A DNA stretch of 64,000 nt from Betaproteobacteria bacterium (GCA_016708825.1 JADJEZ010000006.1:62001-126000); one strand, 5' to 3'. Counted from the first letter of the stretch, positions 45,006 through 56,529 are shown. Notes: generated by a model from the letters alone, not told the origin. Translations and numbers: made by a program.

Positions 45006-45413
45006 TCAGAAGATCGTCGGGCGGCACTTGAAGATCGCGCTCATCGCGCCCTGTCCGTCCCCGCCGACGAGCGGCCCGAGGAAGGCCGTCGTCCCGGAAC
45101 ACAGGCCCCGGGCCTTCAGCTCGCGGTCGGCCTCGTTTTCCAGCACCCGTATCTCCGCGTAATGGATGTCGATGTCCTCGGCGGCCACCGTCGCCACGGT
45201 GCGCCGCCGAATCTCGGCCGACACCGCCGCGTCGAAGGCCACGCGAAAGAGACCCGGCTCCGGCGGAAGATCCCAGCGCGCGCGCTCGATCGGCGTGACG
45301 CGAACGGCTCCCTCGCGGGGCGCGGCCGGCGCGAACGCGCAGCCCGCGACAGCGATGGCCAACGCCAGGGCGGCAAGCTGCCGCCCGGCACGCAGTGTTC
45401 CCATGCTTCTCAT
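45006..45413 (-). CDS. Putative lipoprotein
   Basis: 135 residues. ATG overlaps the stop of the ABC transporter gene (ATGA). N-terminal signal with lipobox IAVAGC (Cys at about 23). Mature part is about 110 residues with a basic-acidic mix, a Cys pair (LCSGTT and FKCRPTIF) that could form a disulfide, and no named domain. Probably an envelope protein co-expressed with the exporter. I do not recognise a family. Confidence 0.68.
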   Translation of the reverse strand: MRSMGTLRAGRQLAALALAIAVAGCAFAPAAPREGAVRVTPIERARWDLPPEPGLFRVAFDAAVSAEIRRRTVATVAAEDIDIHYAEIRVLENEADRELKARGLCSGTTAFLGPLVGGDGQGAMSAIFKCRPTIF

Positions 45414-47242
45414 GCCTGTCCTTTCTCCGCGCCGTCCCCGGCGCCTTCGGCCTCTTCCTGCTGCTGCAGCTGCCACATCTCGGCGAAGCGCCCGCCCTTC
45501 GCCATCAGGGAGCGGAAGCCGCCGCGCTCCACGATCCTGCCCGCGTCCATCACCAGGATCTCGTCGGCGTCCACGATGGTGGAGAGCCGGTGCGTGATCA
45601 TGAGCGTCGTGCGGTCACGCGAGATCTCGGAGAGCTCCGCCTGGATTCCCTTTTCCGTCTTCGAGTCGAGCGCCGACGTGGCCTCGTCGAAGATCATGAC
45701 CGGCGGGTCCTTCAGCAGCGTCCTCGCAATCGAGACGCGCTGCTTCTCGCCGCCGGAGAGCTTCAGCCCGCGCTCGCCCACCGAGGTCTCCCACCCGTCG
45801 GGCAGGCGCTCGATGAACTCCAGGATGTGGGCCACCTTCGCGGTCTCCACGATCTCCTCGCGCGTGGCGAGCGGGCGCCCGTAGGCGATGTTGTAGTAGA
45901 TCGTGTCGTTGAAGAGCACGGTGTCCTGGGGAACGATGCCGATGGCGGAGCGCACCGAGAGCTGCGTCACGTCGCGGATGTCCTGGCCGTCGATGGTGAT
46001 GCGCCCGCCCTGCACGTCGTAGAAGCGGAAGAGGAGCCGCCCCAGGGTGGACTTCCCCGAGCCGCTCGCGCCCACCACCGCGACCGTGGCTCCCGCGGGC
46101 ACCTCGAAGTCCACGCCCGAGAGGATCGGCCGGCGGCCGTCGTAGCTGAAGTCCACGTTCTCGAAGCGGATGGCGCCTCCCTGCACGGCGAGCGCCGGCG
46201 CGCCGGGCTTGTCCTCGACCTCGCGGTTGACCGACAGGAGCCGGAACATCTTCTCCATGTCGGTGAGCGACTGCTTGATCTCGCGGTAGAGCACCCCCAG
46301 GAAATTGAGCGGGATGTAGAGCTGGATGAGGAGCGCGTTCACCATCACGAGGTCGCCCAGCGTGAGCGCGCCGTTCACGATGCCGTCGGAGGCCCTCCAC
46401 ATGAGGAGCGAGACGGTGAGCGCGATGATCGCGGCCTGCACCGTGTTCAGGAACCCGAGCGAGGTCTCGCTCAGGACCACGGCGCGCTCGTAGCGCGAAA
46501 GCGACTCGTCGTAGCGCCGCGCCTCGAAGGCCTCGTTGCCGAAGTACTTGACCGTCTCGTAGTTGATGAGCGAGTCGATGGCGCGGGTGTTCGCCTTCGA
46601 GTCGGTCTCGTTCATCGCGCGGCGGTGGTGGATGCGCCGCTCGGAGATGAGGAAGGTCGCCGCGATGTAGAGGACGAGCGCGCCCACGGTGATGACCCCG
46701 AACCACACGTCGAACTTGACGATCAGGAAGCCGGTGACCAGCGCGATCTCGAAGAAGGTCGGCAGCACGCTGAAGACCATGAAGTTGAGCAAGGTCGAGA
46801 TGCCGCGCGTGCCGCGCTCGATGTCGCGGGTGAGCCCGCCCGTCTGCCGCTCGAGGTGGAAGCGCAGCGACAGCGAGTGCATGTGCTCGAAGACCTCCAG
46901 CGCCACGCGCCGCATCGCGCGCTGCGCCACCTTCACGAACACCACGTCGCGCAGCTCGTTGAACAGCGTGGAGGACATGCGCAGCAGCCCGTAGGCCGCG
47001 AGCAGCGCGATGGGCACGGCGAGCACCGCCTTCGGCCCGGAGAGCCCGTCGACGATCCCCTTCATGATGAGCGGCACGCCGAGGTTCGCGACCTTCGCGG
47101 TCACGAGGAAGCCGATCGCGAGCGCCACGCGCCCGCGGTACTCCCACAGGTAGGGCAGCAGCTTCGCGATGACGCCCGCGTCGCCCGTGGCGGGAGGCTC
47201 GGGCGTCTTCGGGGGGTCCTGGGGGAGGGTGGCGGTGCTCAT
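45410..47242 (-). CDS. Atm1-type ABC exporter (ATP-binding and membrane domains fused)
   Basis: 610 residues. Six-helix exporter domain (about 30-330) with HERQTGGLTRDIERGTRGI and the glutathione-site-like NYETVKYFGNE characteristic of the Atm1/HMT1/MsbA-like heavy-metal and Fe-S precursor family. Nucleotide-binding domain with Walker A GASGSGKST, Q-loop PQDTVLF, signature LSGGEKQR, Walker B VMIFDEATSALD and H-loop THRLST. Likely exports glutathione-linked sulfur or metal species. Divergent from hyi with a 40-base gap. Confidence 0.92.
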   Translation of the reverse strand: MSTATLPQDPPKTPEPPATGDAGVIAKLLPYLWEYRGRVALAIGFLVTAKVANLGVPLIMKGIVDGLSGPKAVLAVPIALLAAYGLLRMSSTLFNELRDVVFVKVAQRAMRRVALEVFEHMHSLSLRFHLERQTGGLTRDIERGTRGISTLLNFMVFSVLPTFFEIALVTGFLIVKFDVWFGVITVGALVLYIAATFLISERRIHHRRAMNETDSKANTRAIDSLINYETVKYFGNEAFEARRYDESLSRYERAVVLSETSLGFLNTVQAAIIALTVSLLMWRASDGIVNGALTLGDLVMVNALLIQLYIPLNFLGVLYREIKQSLTDMEKMFRLLSVNREVEDKPGAPALAVQGGAIRFENVDFSYDGRRPILSGVDFEVPAGATVAVVGASGSGKSTLGRLLFRFYDVQGGRITIDGQDIRDVTQLSVRSAIGIVPQDTVLFNDTIYYNIAYGRPLATREEIVETAKVAHILEFIERLPDGWETSVGERGLKLSGGEKQRVSIARTLLKDPPVMIFDEATSALDSKTEKGIQAELSEISRDRTTLMITHRLSTIVDADEILVMDAGRIVERGGFRSLMAKGGRFAEMWQLQQQEEAEGAGDGAEKGQA

Positions 47243-47282
47243 CGGGGCGGGGCGCTTCGTCCGTTATAGTAGCAGCGAGACG

Positions 47283-48050
47283 ATGCCGCGATTCGCCGCC
47301 AACCTGGGCTTCCTGTTTCCCGAGCTCCCCTTTCCGGAGCGCTTCGGCGCCGCTGCGGCCGCCGGCTTCGCCGCCGTCGAGTTCGCGCAGCCCTATGCCT
47401 GGGACGCGCGCGAGCTCTCCGAATTGCTCGAGGCCAACGGGCTTGAGATGGTCAACTTCAACCTCCCGATGGGAGATGCCGCAAAGGGCGACTTCGGCAT
47501 CGCGTGCCTGCCTGGGCGCGAGGCGGAGTTCCGCGACGGGGTCGGGCGCGCCCTCGCCTATGCCGGCGTGCTCGGGAACACGCAGGTCAATTGCATCGCC
47601 GGCAAGGCGCCGGCCGGCGCCGATCCGGCGCGGCTGCGCGAGACGCTGCTCGCCAACCTGCGCTTTGCGGCACGGGAATTCGCGGCTGCAGGGCTCACGC
47701 TGCTGCTCGAACCCATCAACACGGTCGACGCGCCGGGCTTCGTGGTGCCTCGCCCCGCCGATGGCGCGAAGCTTCTCGACGAAACCGGCGCCGGCAACGC
47801 GCGCCTGCAGTACGACATCTACCACGCGGCGATGATGGGAGACGATCCGGTCGAGGGCCTCGCGCGCTTCGCCCCCTGGATCGGCCATGTGCAGTTCGCC
47901 GATGCGCCGGGGCGCCACGAGCCGGGCACAGGAAGCGTCGCCGTCGGCGACTGCTTCGCCCGGCTGGACGCCCTGGGCTACGCGGGCTGGACGGCCGCCG
48001 AGTACCGCCCCTCGAAACCCACCCCGGAAACGCTCGCCTGGATGGCCTGA
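47283..48050 (+). CDS. hyi: Hydroxypyruvate isomerase / 2-oxo-tetronate isomerase
   Basis: 255 residues, full length for Hyi/OtnI. Begins MPRFAANLGFLFPELPF, with metal and catalytic residues in LLEPINTVDAPGF (Glu), QYDIYHAAMM (Asp, His), HVQFADAPGRHEPGTG and the last Glu in AAEYRPS. TIM-barrel aldose-ketose isomerase interconverting hydroxypyruvate and tartronate semialdehyde or 2-oxo-tetronate forms. Fits with the GlxR-like and GhrB-like dehydrogenases elsewhere in the window, though these lie 25 kb away. Confidence 0.9.
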   Translation: MPRFAANLGFLFPELPFPERFGAAAAAGFAAVEFAQPYAWDARELSELLEANGLEMVNFNLPMGDAAKGDFGIACLPGREAEFRDGVGRALAYAGVLGNTQVNCIAGKAPAGADPARLRETLLANLRFAAREFAAAGLTLLLEPINTVDAPGFVVPRPADGAKLLDETGAGNARLQYDIYHAAMMGDDPVEGLARFAPWIGHVQFADAPGRHEPGTGSVAVGDCFARLDALGYAGWTAAEYRPSKPTPETLAWMA

Positions 48051-48123
48051 TGCGGCCGTGCCCGCGCTCCCCGCGCGCGGTGCTAGGATGGATTCGCCCG
48101 CACCCCGCCGACCGGAGGCGACC

Positions 48124-49188
48124 ATGGGACCACAGCGCCTGCCGCAGATCGCCGCCTCGATGCTGGTTGCCGCCGCGCTCGCGCTTTCCGCGACCGGCGC
48201 CCTCGCCGCGGTCCCTCGGGAAAGCGCGGCAGCCCCGGAGAAGCCCGCTTTCGGCAAGGAGGACGACGCCTCCTACCGGCGACTGCGGGAGGCGGCGGAG
48301 GCGGTCGTTGCAGTGCGCACGAAGGCGCTCGGCGACGCCCGGTCGCGCGCGACGCTCGGCGCCGAACGCTCGGGCTCCGGCATCGTCATCGCGCCCTCCG
48401 GCCTCGTCCTCACCATCGGCTATCTCATCCTCGAGGCGGACCTCGTGGAAGTCTCCGACGCGAGCGGGCGCTCGCTGCCGGCGAGCGTCGTCGCCTACGA
48501 CCACGCCACCGGCTTCGGCCTGCTGCGCGCCATCGGGCCGCTCTCACCCAAGCCCGTGAAGCTCGGCACTTCCGGCTCCGTGGAGCAGCTCGACCGCGTC
48601 CTCGTCGCCACCGGCGGCGAAGGCGGCATGTCGGTGGCGACCGTCGTCTCGCGGCGGCCGTTCGCGGGCTACTGGGAGTACCTCATCGACGGCGCAATCT
48701 TCACTTCCCCCGCGCGCACGGACCACAGCGGCGCGGCGCTCATCGACAAGAACGGGGAGCTGGTGGGCATCGGCTCGCTCCTGGTGATGGACGCGATGAC
48801 GCCCGGCGAACGCCTGCCCGGCAACATGTTCGTCCCCATCGACCTGCTGAAGCCCGTCCTCGCGGAGATGGTCGCCACGGGCCGGCAGAAGGCGGGACGG
48901 CGGCCGTGGATCGGCGTGAACTCCGTCGAGGATGACGGCCGCCTGAAGGTCCTGCGGGTGACGGCAGACGGCCCCGCGGACACGGCGGGCCTGCGCCCCG
49001 GCGACATCATCCTCTCCGTGGGCGGCGAGAAGATCCGCGACCTCGGGGATTTCTACCGCAAGCTCTGGGCCGCGGGCGAGCCGGGCGTGGAGATCGCCCT
49101 CACCGTCCTGCAGGGCACGGACCTGCGCCAGTTGCACATCCGCTCCATCGACCGCCTGGACTTCCTGCGCCGCAAGCCCACGATCTGA
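48124..49188 (+). CDS. HtrA/DegP-like PDZ protein with degenerate protease triad
   Basis: 354 residues with a signal peptide (1-28), a trypsin-like domain and one C-terminal PDZ domain (about 255-340: WIGVNS, ADTAGLRPGDIILSVGGEKI). In the protease domain the oxyanion-like GSGIVIAPSGLVLT is followed by IGYLILEAD where active enzymes have NNHVV, so His is Tyr. The Asp position reads HATGFGLLRA instead of a TDIAL-type motif. Only a Ser in DHSGAAL is kept. Hence most likely a periplasmic chaperone, sensor or scaffold rather than a peptidase. Confidence 0.82.
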   Translation: MGPQRLPQIAASMLVAAALALSATGALAAVPRESAAAPEKPAFGKEDDASYRRLREAAEAVVAVRTKALGDARSRATLGAERSGSGIVIAPSGLVLTIGYLILEADLVEVSDASGRSLPASVVAYDHATGFGLLRAIGPLSPKPVKLGTSGSVEQLDRVLVATGGEGGMSVATVVSRRPFAGYWEYLIDGAIFTSPARTDHSGAALIDKNGELVGIGSLLVMDAMTPGERLPGNMFVPIDLLKPVLAEMVATGRQKAGRRPWIGVNSVEDDGRLKVLRVTADGPADTAGLRPGDIILSVGGEKIRDLGDFYRKLWAAGEPGVEIALTVLQGTDLRQLHIRSIDRLDFLRRKPTI

Positions 49189-49207
49189 AGGCGGCTATGA
49201 TCGCGGG

Positions 49208-50416
49208 GTGATCGCCGCCGCCTCGCGCCTTCGCCGCATCCTCTACGCCGCCGCGCTGCTGCGCGCGCTCGCCATCGGGATGATGGCGGTGCTGATCGGG
49301 CTCTACTGCGCGAAGCTCGGGCTCACCGCCACGCAGATCGGCGTGGTGCTCTCCGCCGCCCTCTGGGGCGCGGCCGCGGCAACGCTTCTCACCATGGTCG
49401 CGGGAACGCGCGTGAGCGAACGCGCGCTCCTGGTGACGCTCACGGGCCTGCCCGTCCTGGGCTGCGCGCTGTTGCTCGCGACCAACGCCTTCCCGGTCAT
49501 CGTCGCGGCGGCGTTCGTGGGGATGTTCAACGTGAACGGCCGCGACCGGGGCGCGATCCCGATCCTCGAGCAGGCGATGTTCCCGGCGACGACGACGGAC
49601 GCGGACCGCACGCGCATCTTCGCCTGGTACAACGTGCTGCTGGACGTCGGCTACGCGGCGGGGGGGCTGCTCGCGGGCATCCCCACCGCCCTCGAGCACT
49701 TCGCGGGGATGGAGACGCTCGCCGCGATGAAGTTGACGCTCGCCCTCTTCGCCGCGCTCTACCTCGCCTCGGCCTTCCTCTACGCGCGATTGCCGCCGCG
49801 CGTGGGCGACACGGCGCCCGCGGGGTTGCGCGAACTCTCGCCCGAGAGCCGCCCGATCATCCGCAAGATCTCCACGCTCTTCTTCGTCGACGCCTTCGCC
49901 GGCGGCTTCATCGGCTCGGCGATCTTCGCCTACTGGTTCTCGGAGCGCTTCGGGGCGTCCGCGGCAACGGTCGCCGTGCTCTTCAGCGCCGGGCGCCTGC
50001 TCTCGGCCGCTTCGCACATCGCCGCCGCCTGGCTCGCGAAGCGCATCGGACTCGTGAACACCATGGTGTTCACCCACATCCCGTCGAGCTTCCTGCTCTT
50101 CACGATCGTGATCGCGGACGACTTCGGGTGGGCCGCGTTCTTCTTCCTCGTCCGCGAGGCCCTGAACGAGATGGACGTGCCCACGCGCCAGTCCTACGTG
50201 ATGGCGGTGGTGAAGCCCTCCGAGCGCCTCGCCGCCGCCGGCGTCACCAACCTCGTGCGCTCGGGCGGCTGGGCGCTCGCGCCCGTCTTCGCGGGGGCGC
50301 TGATGCAGTCCGCGGGGCTGGGCGTGCCGCTCGTGCTCGCCGGCGTCGCGAAGATCGGCTACGACATCGCCCTGTGGCGCGAATTCCGGCGCGTGAAACC
50401 GCCGGAGGAACGCTAG
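49208..50416 (+). CDS. MFS transporter
   Basis: 402 residues, twelve predicted helices, GTG start 19 bases after the HtrA-like stop. Glycine-rich helices, an early LLRALAIGMMAVLIGLY, and the helix-4 motif NVNGRDRGAIPILEQAMFP are seen. Repeated RxGG/RSGGWAL elements occur near helix 11. The substrate is not deducible; drug or sugar efflux-type MFS carriers look like this. Converges with the RHH gene, with a gap of 5 bases. Confidence 0.86.
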   Translation: MIAAASRLRRILYAAALLRALAIGMMAVLIGLYCAKLGLTATQIGVVLSAALWGAAAATLLTMVAGTRVSERALLVTLTGLPVLGCALLLATNAFPVIVAAAFVGMFNVNGRDRGAIPILEQAMFPATTTDADRTRIFAWYNVLLDVGYAAGGLLAGIPTALEHFAGMETLAAMKLTLALFAALYLASAFLYARLPPRVGDTAPAGLRELSPESRPIIRKISTLFFVDAFAGGFIGSAIFAYWFSERFGASAATVAVLFSAGRLLSAASHIAAAWLAKRIGLVNTMVFTHIPSSFLLFTIVIADDFGWAAFFFLVREALNEMDVPTRQSYVMAVVKPSERLAAAGVTNLVRSGGWALAPVFAGALMQSAGLGVPLVLAGVAKIGYDIALWREFRRVKPPEER

Positions 50417-50421
50417 GGCGC

Positions 50422-50604
50422 TCAGGCCCCGCGCGGCTTCTTCCGCGCGGCCGGGCGGATCCCGCGCCGCTCGAGCGCGTCGCGAAGCAGGTACTCGATC
50501 TGCCCGTTCACGCTGCGCAGCTCCGACTGGGCGAGGCGCTCGATCTCGGCCCAGACGCCCGGGTCGATGCGCAGCAGGAAGGCCTTCTTGTCGGGGCTCG
50601 CCAC
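50422..50604 (-). CDS. Ribbon-helix-helix (Arc-like) DNA-binding protein
   Basis: 60 residues from a GTG. The sequence KKAFLLRIDPGVWAEIERLA, then ELRSVNGQIEYLLRDAL, is an Arc/TraY-type ribbon-helix-helix: a beta strand, helix A, the SVNGQIEYLL turn into helix B and a basic C-terminal tail (RRGIRPAARKKPRG). Such proteins bind DNA as dimers of dimers. It is the last gene of the SPFH operon, and a perfect 16-base palindrome lies over the operon promoter. Autorepression is therefore likely, an inference from the arrangement. Confidence 0.85.
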   Translation of the reverse strand: MASPDKKAFLLRIDPGVWAEIERLAQSELRSVNGQIEYLLRDALERRGIRPAARKKPRGA

Positions 50605-50610
50605 CGGATG

Positions 50611-50943
50611 TCAGCGCCTCTTTTCCTCGCCAGACCGCACATCGGGCATCCGGCGATAGCGCGCCAGGCCCCCGAGGGCGGCCAGGACCAGCGAAGCCGC
50701 AGTCACTCCCGACCAGATTCCCACGGCTTCCTCGCCGATCCCTCCCACGCCCCAGGCGAGCGCGCAAAGCGCGAAGGACATTCCTCCCGCTCCGAGAGTC
50801 AATCCCATCCAGCGCGAGAGCCCCTGCGCATCCGGATAACGCTCGGGGTGGGCGCGGTAGTTGTTGATGAGGCGCACCATGCCCAGCACGCCGATCATCC
50901 ACGCCAGCGCGAGCAGCACGGCCGCGGCGATTCCCAGCGTCAT
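50611..50943 (-). CDS. Membrane protein of the SPFH-RHH operon
   Basis: 110 residues from ATG 50943 (a GTG 24 bases upstream is possible). Three hydrophobic helices (about 5-25, 50-72, 76-96), the loop NNYRAHPERYPDAQGLSRWM and a basic tail ending EKRR. It lies between the SPFH gene and the RHH gene, separated by 31 and 6 bases. No family recognised; operon position suggests partnership with the SPFH protein in the membrane. Confidence 0.7.
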   Translation of the reverse strand: MTLGIAAAVLLALAWMIGVLGMVRLINNYRAHPERYPDAQGLSRWMGLTLGAGGMSFALCALAWGVGGIGEEAVGIWSGVTAASLVLAALGGLARYRRMPDVRSGEEKRR

Positions 50944-50974
50944 GGGGCCTGACAACGCGGTTCCCACGGGCGAG

Positions 50975-51856
50975 TCAGGGGTACAGCGTGCCGGTGTTCA
51001 CGATGGGCTGCGTGTCGCGCTCGGAGCACAGCACCACCATCAGGTTCGACACCATCGCCGCGCGGCGCTCGTCGTCCAGCTCGACCACGCCCTTCTCGGA
51101 GAGACTCTTCAGCGCCATCTCGACCATGGAAACCGCGCCGGTGACGATCTTGGTTCGGGCGCTGATCACGGCCTCGGCCTGCTGGCGGCGCAACATCGCC
51201 CCGGCGATCTCCGGCGCGTAGGCGAGGTGCGTGAGCTTCGCCTCCTCGATCTTCACGCCCGCGAGCTGCACGCGCACCTGCACCTCGTCGCGCAGCGCGT
51301 CGGCCACGGTGTCCGCCCCGGCCCGGAGCGTCACCTCGTTCGCGTGGGGCTCCTCGCCCTCGTCGTAGTTGTAGCGGGTGGCCACGTGGCGCAGGGCGGA
51401 CTCGCTCTGCACCCGCACGTAGTTCTCGAAATCGTCGACGTCGAACATGGCCTGGGCGGTATCCTGCACCCGCCAGACCACGACCGCGGCGATCTCCACG
51501 GGGTTGCCGCGCTTGTCGTTCACCTTGAGGGTGTCCACGTTGTAGTTGCGCGCCCGCGCGCTCACCTTCTTGCGGATGAGCCACGGCCAGGTCCAGCGAA
51601 GCCCCGGCGTGCGCTCCGTCCCCGCATAGTCGCCGAAGAGCGTGAGCACGCTCGCCTCGTTGGGCTGGAGCATGAAGAAGCCGGGCGCGACGAAGACGAT
51701 GGCGAGCGCTACTCCCACGGCGAGGACCGGGGCCCGGGCGATCGCGATCGCGAAGACCTCGGCCGCGATGAGCGCGAGCAGGACCACCAGCATGAAGATG
51801 CCGTTGAAGGTCGTGGCGGGCTTCTCGAAGTTGCCTTCCTTGCGGTACTGGGCCAT
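50975..51856 (-). CDS. SPFH/Band 7 domain (stomatin/flotillin-like) membrane protein
   Basis: 293 residues. Two N-terminal helices (about 19-37 and 42-60) are followed by the SPFH domain: PNEASVLTLFGDYAGTERTPGLRW, DTLKVNDKRGNPVEIAAVVVWRV, and a heptad-rich helix HLAYAPEIAGAMLRRQQAEAVISARTKIV, the typical C-terminal oligomerisation region. Forms large membrane rings in related proteins. ATG with GGGAGGGA ahead. First gene of an operon with a three-helix protein and an RHH regulator. Confidence 0.9.
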   Translation of the reverse strand: MAQYRKEGNFEKPATTFNGIFMLVVLLALIAAEVFAIAIARAPVLAVGVALAIVFVAPGFFMLQPNEASVLTLFGDYAGTERTPGLRWTWPWLIRKKVSARARNYNVDTLKVNDKRGNPVEIAAVVVWRVQDTAQAMFDVDDFENYVRVQSESALRHVATRYNYDEGEEPHANEVTLRAGADTVADALRDEVQVRVQLAGVKIEEAKLTHLAYAPEIAGAMLRRQQAEAVISARTKIVTGAVSMVEMALKSLSEKGVVELDDERRAAMVSNLMVVLCSERDTQPIVNTGTLYP

Positions 51857-51882
51857 GGCGTCCCTCCCGGCGGGGGGCTATT

Positions 51883-51898
51883 AAAGTGATATCACTTT
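51883..51898. promoter_or_regulatory. 16-bp palindromic operator before the SPFH operon
   Basis: AAAGTGATATCACTTT, a perfect palindrome, starts 27 bases before the SPFH ATG. On the transcribed strand a consensus -35 hexamer TTGACA (51917-51922) lies 18 bases upstream, so the palindrome covers the -10/start region. It stands out in GC-rich surroundings. The RHH protein encoded by the third gene is the obvious candidate ligand. Repressor binding is inference from position and symmetry. Confidence 0.75.
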
Positions 51899-51916
51899 GG
51901 GGCAGGCGCCGGGGAT

Positions 51917-51922
51917 TGTCAA
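51917..51922 (-). promoter_or_regulatory. -35 element (TTGACA) of the SPFH operon promoter
   Basis: Perfect sigma-70 -35 hexamer on the minus strand. The spacing puts the -10 within the left edge of the palindrome, where only a weak -10 match (CAAAGT) is seen. A strong -35 next to a regulator-covered -10 is typical of tightly repressed promoters. Confidence 0.5.
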
Positions 51923-52001
51923 CCGCGACGTTCCGCCGGCTCGCGTGCGGCCTTCGACAGGGCACGGCCCGCCCATCGGGCCGCGCCGGGCGCGCGCCGC
52001 C

Positions 52002-53072
52002 CTAACCCAGCGCCGCGATCACCGCGTCGGTGACTTCCGTGGTGCGCGCGGACCCGCCGATGTCGCGCGCGAGGGTCTTGCCCTCCCGGCACACGCGCTC
52101 GATGGCGGCCATGATCGCGTCCGCGGCCGGCTTCTCGCCCAGGTGCTCGAGCATCATCGCCACCGTCCAGAAGGTGGCGATGGGATTGGCGATGCCCTTG
52201 CCCATGATGTCGAAGGCCGAGCCGTGGATGGGCTCGAACATCGACGGGAACTCGCGCTCCGGATTCAGGTTCGCCGTGGGCGCGATGCCCAGGCTTCCCG
52301 CGAGGGCACCCGCTAGGTCGGAGAGGATATCGGCGTGCAGGTTGGTCGCGACGATCGTGTCGAGGGAGCGCGGGTCCTGCACCATCACCGTGGTCGCCGC
52401 GTCCACGAGGAGCTTCCTCACCGCGACGTCGGGATACTCCGAGCCGACCTCGCGCGCGATCTCGTCCCACAGCACCATGCCGTGGCGCTGGGCGTTGGAC
52501 TTGGTGATGACCGTGAGGTGCTTCCTCGGGCGCGACTGCGCGAGGCGGAAGGCGAAGCGCATCACGCGCTCGACGCCTGCGCGGGTGAAGACGGAGGTCT
52601 CCATCGCCACCTCGATCGGCAGTCCCGGGTGCACGCGACCGCCGACGCCGGAATACTCGCCCTCGGTGTTCTCGCGCACGATCACCCAGTCGATGTCGCC
52701 GGGGCCGCGGCCCGCGAGCGGGCTCGGCACGCCGGGGAAGATGCGCGTGGGCCGCACGTTCGCGTACTGGTCGAAGCCCTGGCAGATCTTCAACCTCAGG
52801 CCCCAGAGCGTGAGGTGGTCCGGCATCTCCGGGTCGCCGACGGCGCCGAAGAGGATCGCGGAGAAGGGCTTGAGCGTCTCGTTGCCGTCGGCCGGCATCA
52901 TCACGCCGTGCTCGCGGTAGTAGTCCGAGCCCCAGGGGAAATACGTGGCCTCGCACTGGAACCCGCCCTGCTTCGCTTCCACCGCCGCGAGGAGCCGCAG
53001 CCCCTCGGGCACCACTTCCTTGCCGATGCCGTCGCCGGGGACGACCGCGATCCGGTATTGCCGCTTGCTCAT
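52002..53072 (-). CDS. ttuC: Tartrate dehydrogenase / D-malate dehydrogenase (TtuC/DmlA family)
   Basis: 356 residues, isocitrate/isopropylmalate dehydrogenase superfamily. N-terminal VVPGDGIGKEVV, substrate loop GLRLKICQGFDQYANVRP, VRENTEGEYSG, catalytic Lys in VITKSNA, catalytic/metal residues in LVDAATTVMV and ATNLHADILSDLAGAL, and NAD binding GSAFDIMGKGIANP. The ANVRP and short loops follow tartrate/D-malate decarboxylating dehydrogenases rather than LeuB. Oxidises tartrate or D-malate with NAD. Confidence 0.88.
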   Translation of the reverse strand: MSKRQYRIAVVPGDGIGKEVVPEGLRLLAAVEAKQGGFQCEATYFPWGSDYYREHGVMMPADGNETLKPFSAILFGAVGDPEMPDHLTLWGLRLKICQGFDQYANVRPTRIFPGVPSPLAGRGPGDIDWVIVRENTEGEYSGVGGRVHPGLPIEVAMETSVFTRAGVERVMRFAFRLAQSRPRKHLTVITKSNAQRHGMVLWDEIAREVGSEYPDVAVRKLLVDAATTVMVQDPRSLDTIVATNLHADILSDLAGALAGSLGIAPTANLNPEREFPSMFEPIHGSAFDIMGKGIANPIATFWTVAMMLEHLGEKPAADAIMAAIERVCREGKTLARDIGGSARTTEVTDAVIAALG

Positions 53073-53109
53073 GGGGAAACCTCGAACGGGGGGATACCCC
53101 TGAACGCTA

Positions 53110-53613
53110 TCAGAAGGAAAGCCGCATCACTTGCTCGCCGTCAGAGACTTCGCCCGTGCGCGTGAAGCCGAACCGGGCGTAGAAGGGCTCGGGGCTGCCC
53201 TCCTCCTCCACGAAGCTCAGGAACATCGCCTTCGCCTCCGGCACCGCCCGCGCGCGGGCCACGAGCAGGCCCATGGCCTGTGCGCCGAAGCCGAGCGACT
53301 GGTAGCGCTCGCCGATCATGAAGCGCCACAGGTACACGTACGGCTCGCGCCTCCAGTCCTCTGGCGCGCGGGCCGGATCGAAGCTCCAGTCCTCGAGCAT
53401 CGCGAAGCCCACGGCCGTGCCGTTGGCGTTGATGCCGCGGAACCAGGCCTCCGAGTGGAAGTGCGCCTGCGCGATCGACACGGCGTTGGGCGCGACGAAG
53501 CGCTCCTGGGCGGGGGCGACCTTCAGGCGAAGGTAGTCGCGCAGGTTCTCGCGGGTGATCTCGCGCAGCTCCACGCGGGCCGCCTTGTCCGGAATCGCTT
53601 CATCCATGTCCAT
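53110..53613 (-). CDS. GNAT family N-acetyltransferase (spermidine acetyltransferase-like)
   Basis: 167 residues. N-terminal ELREITRENLRDYLRLKV is the usual BltD/PaiA-type spermine/spermidine acetyltransferase start. The acetyl-CoA site is in FMIGERYQSLGFGAQAMGLL and the C-terminal FYARFGFTRTGE is a GNAT motif. Cytoplasmic, acyl acceptor unknown. It follows the formate dehydrogenase gene by 28 bases and is likely co-transcribed, though functionally separate. Confidence 0.87.
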   Translation of the reverse strand: MDMDEAIPDKAARVELREITRENLRDYLRLKVAPAQERFVAPNAVSIAQAHFHSEAWFRGINANGTAVGFAMLEDWSFDPARAPEDWRREPYVYLWRFMIGERYQSLGFGAQAMGLLVARARAVPEAKAMFLSFVEEEGSPEPFYARFGFTRTGEVSDGEQVMRLSF

Positions 53614-53641
53614 GCGAGGTGTCCTCCTTCGGGCTCGCCGC

Positions 53642-56528
<2,887 letters not shown>

Positions 56529-56529
56529 G

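Noticed and set aside
51899..52001. Possible second operator copy upstream of the SPFH promoter
   Set aside because: Beyond the -35 hexamer no further copy or half-site of the palindrome was found.
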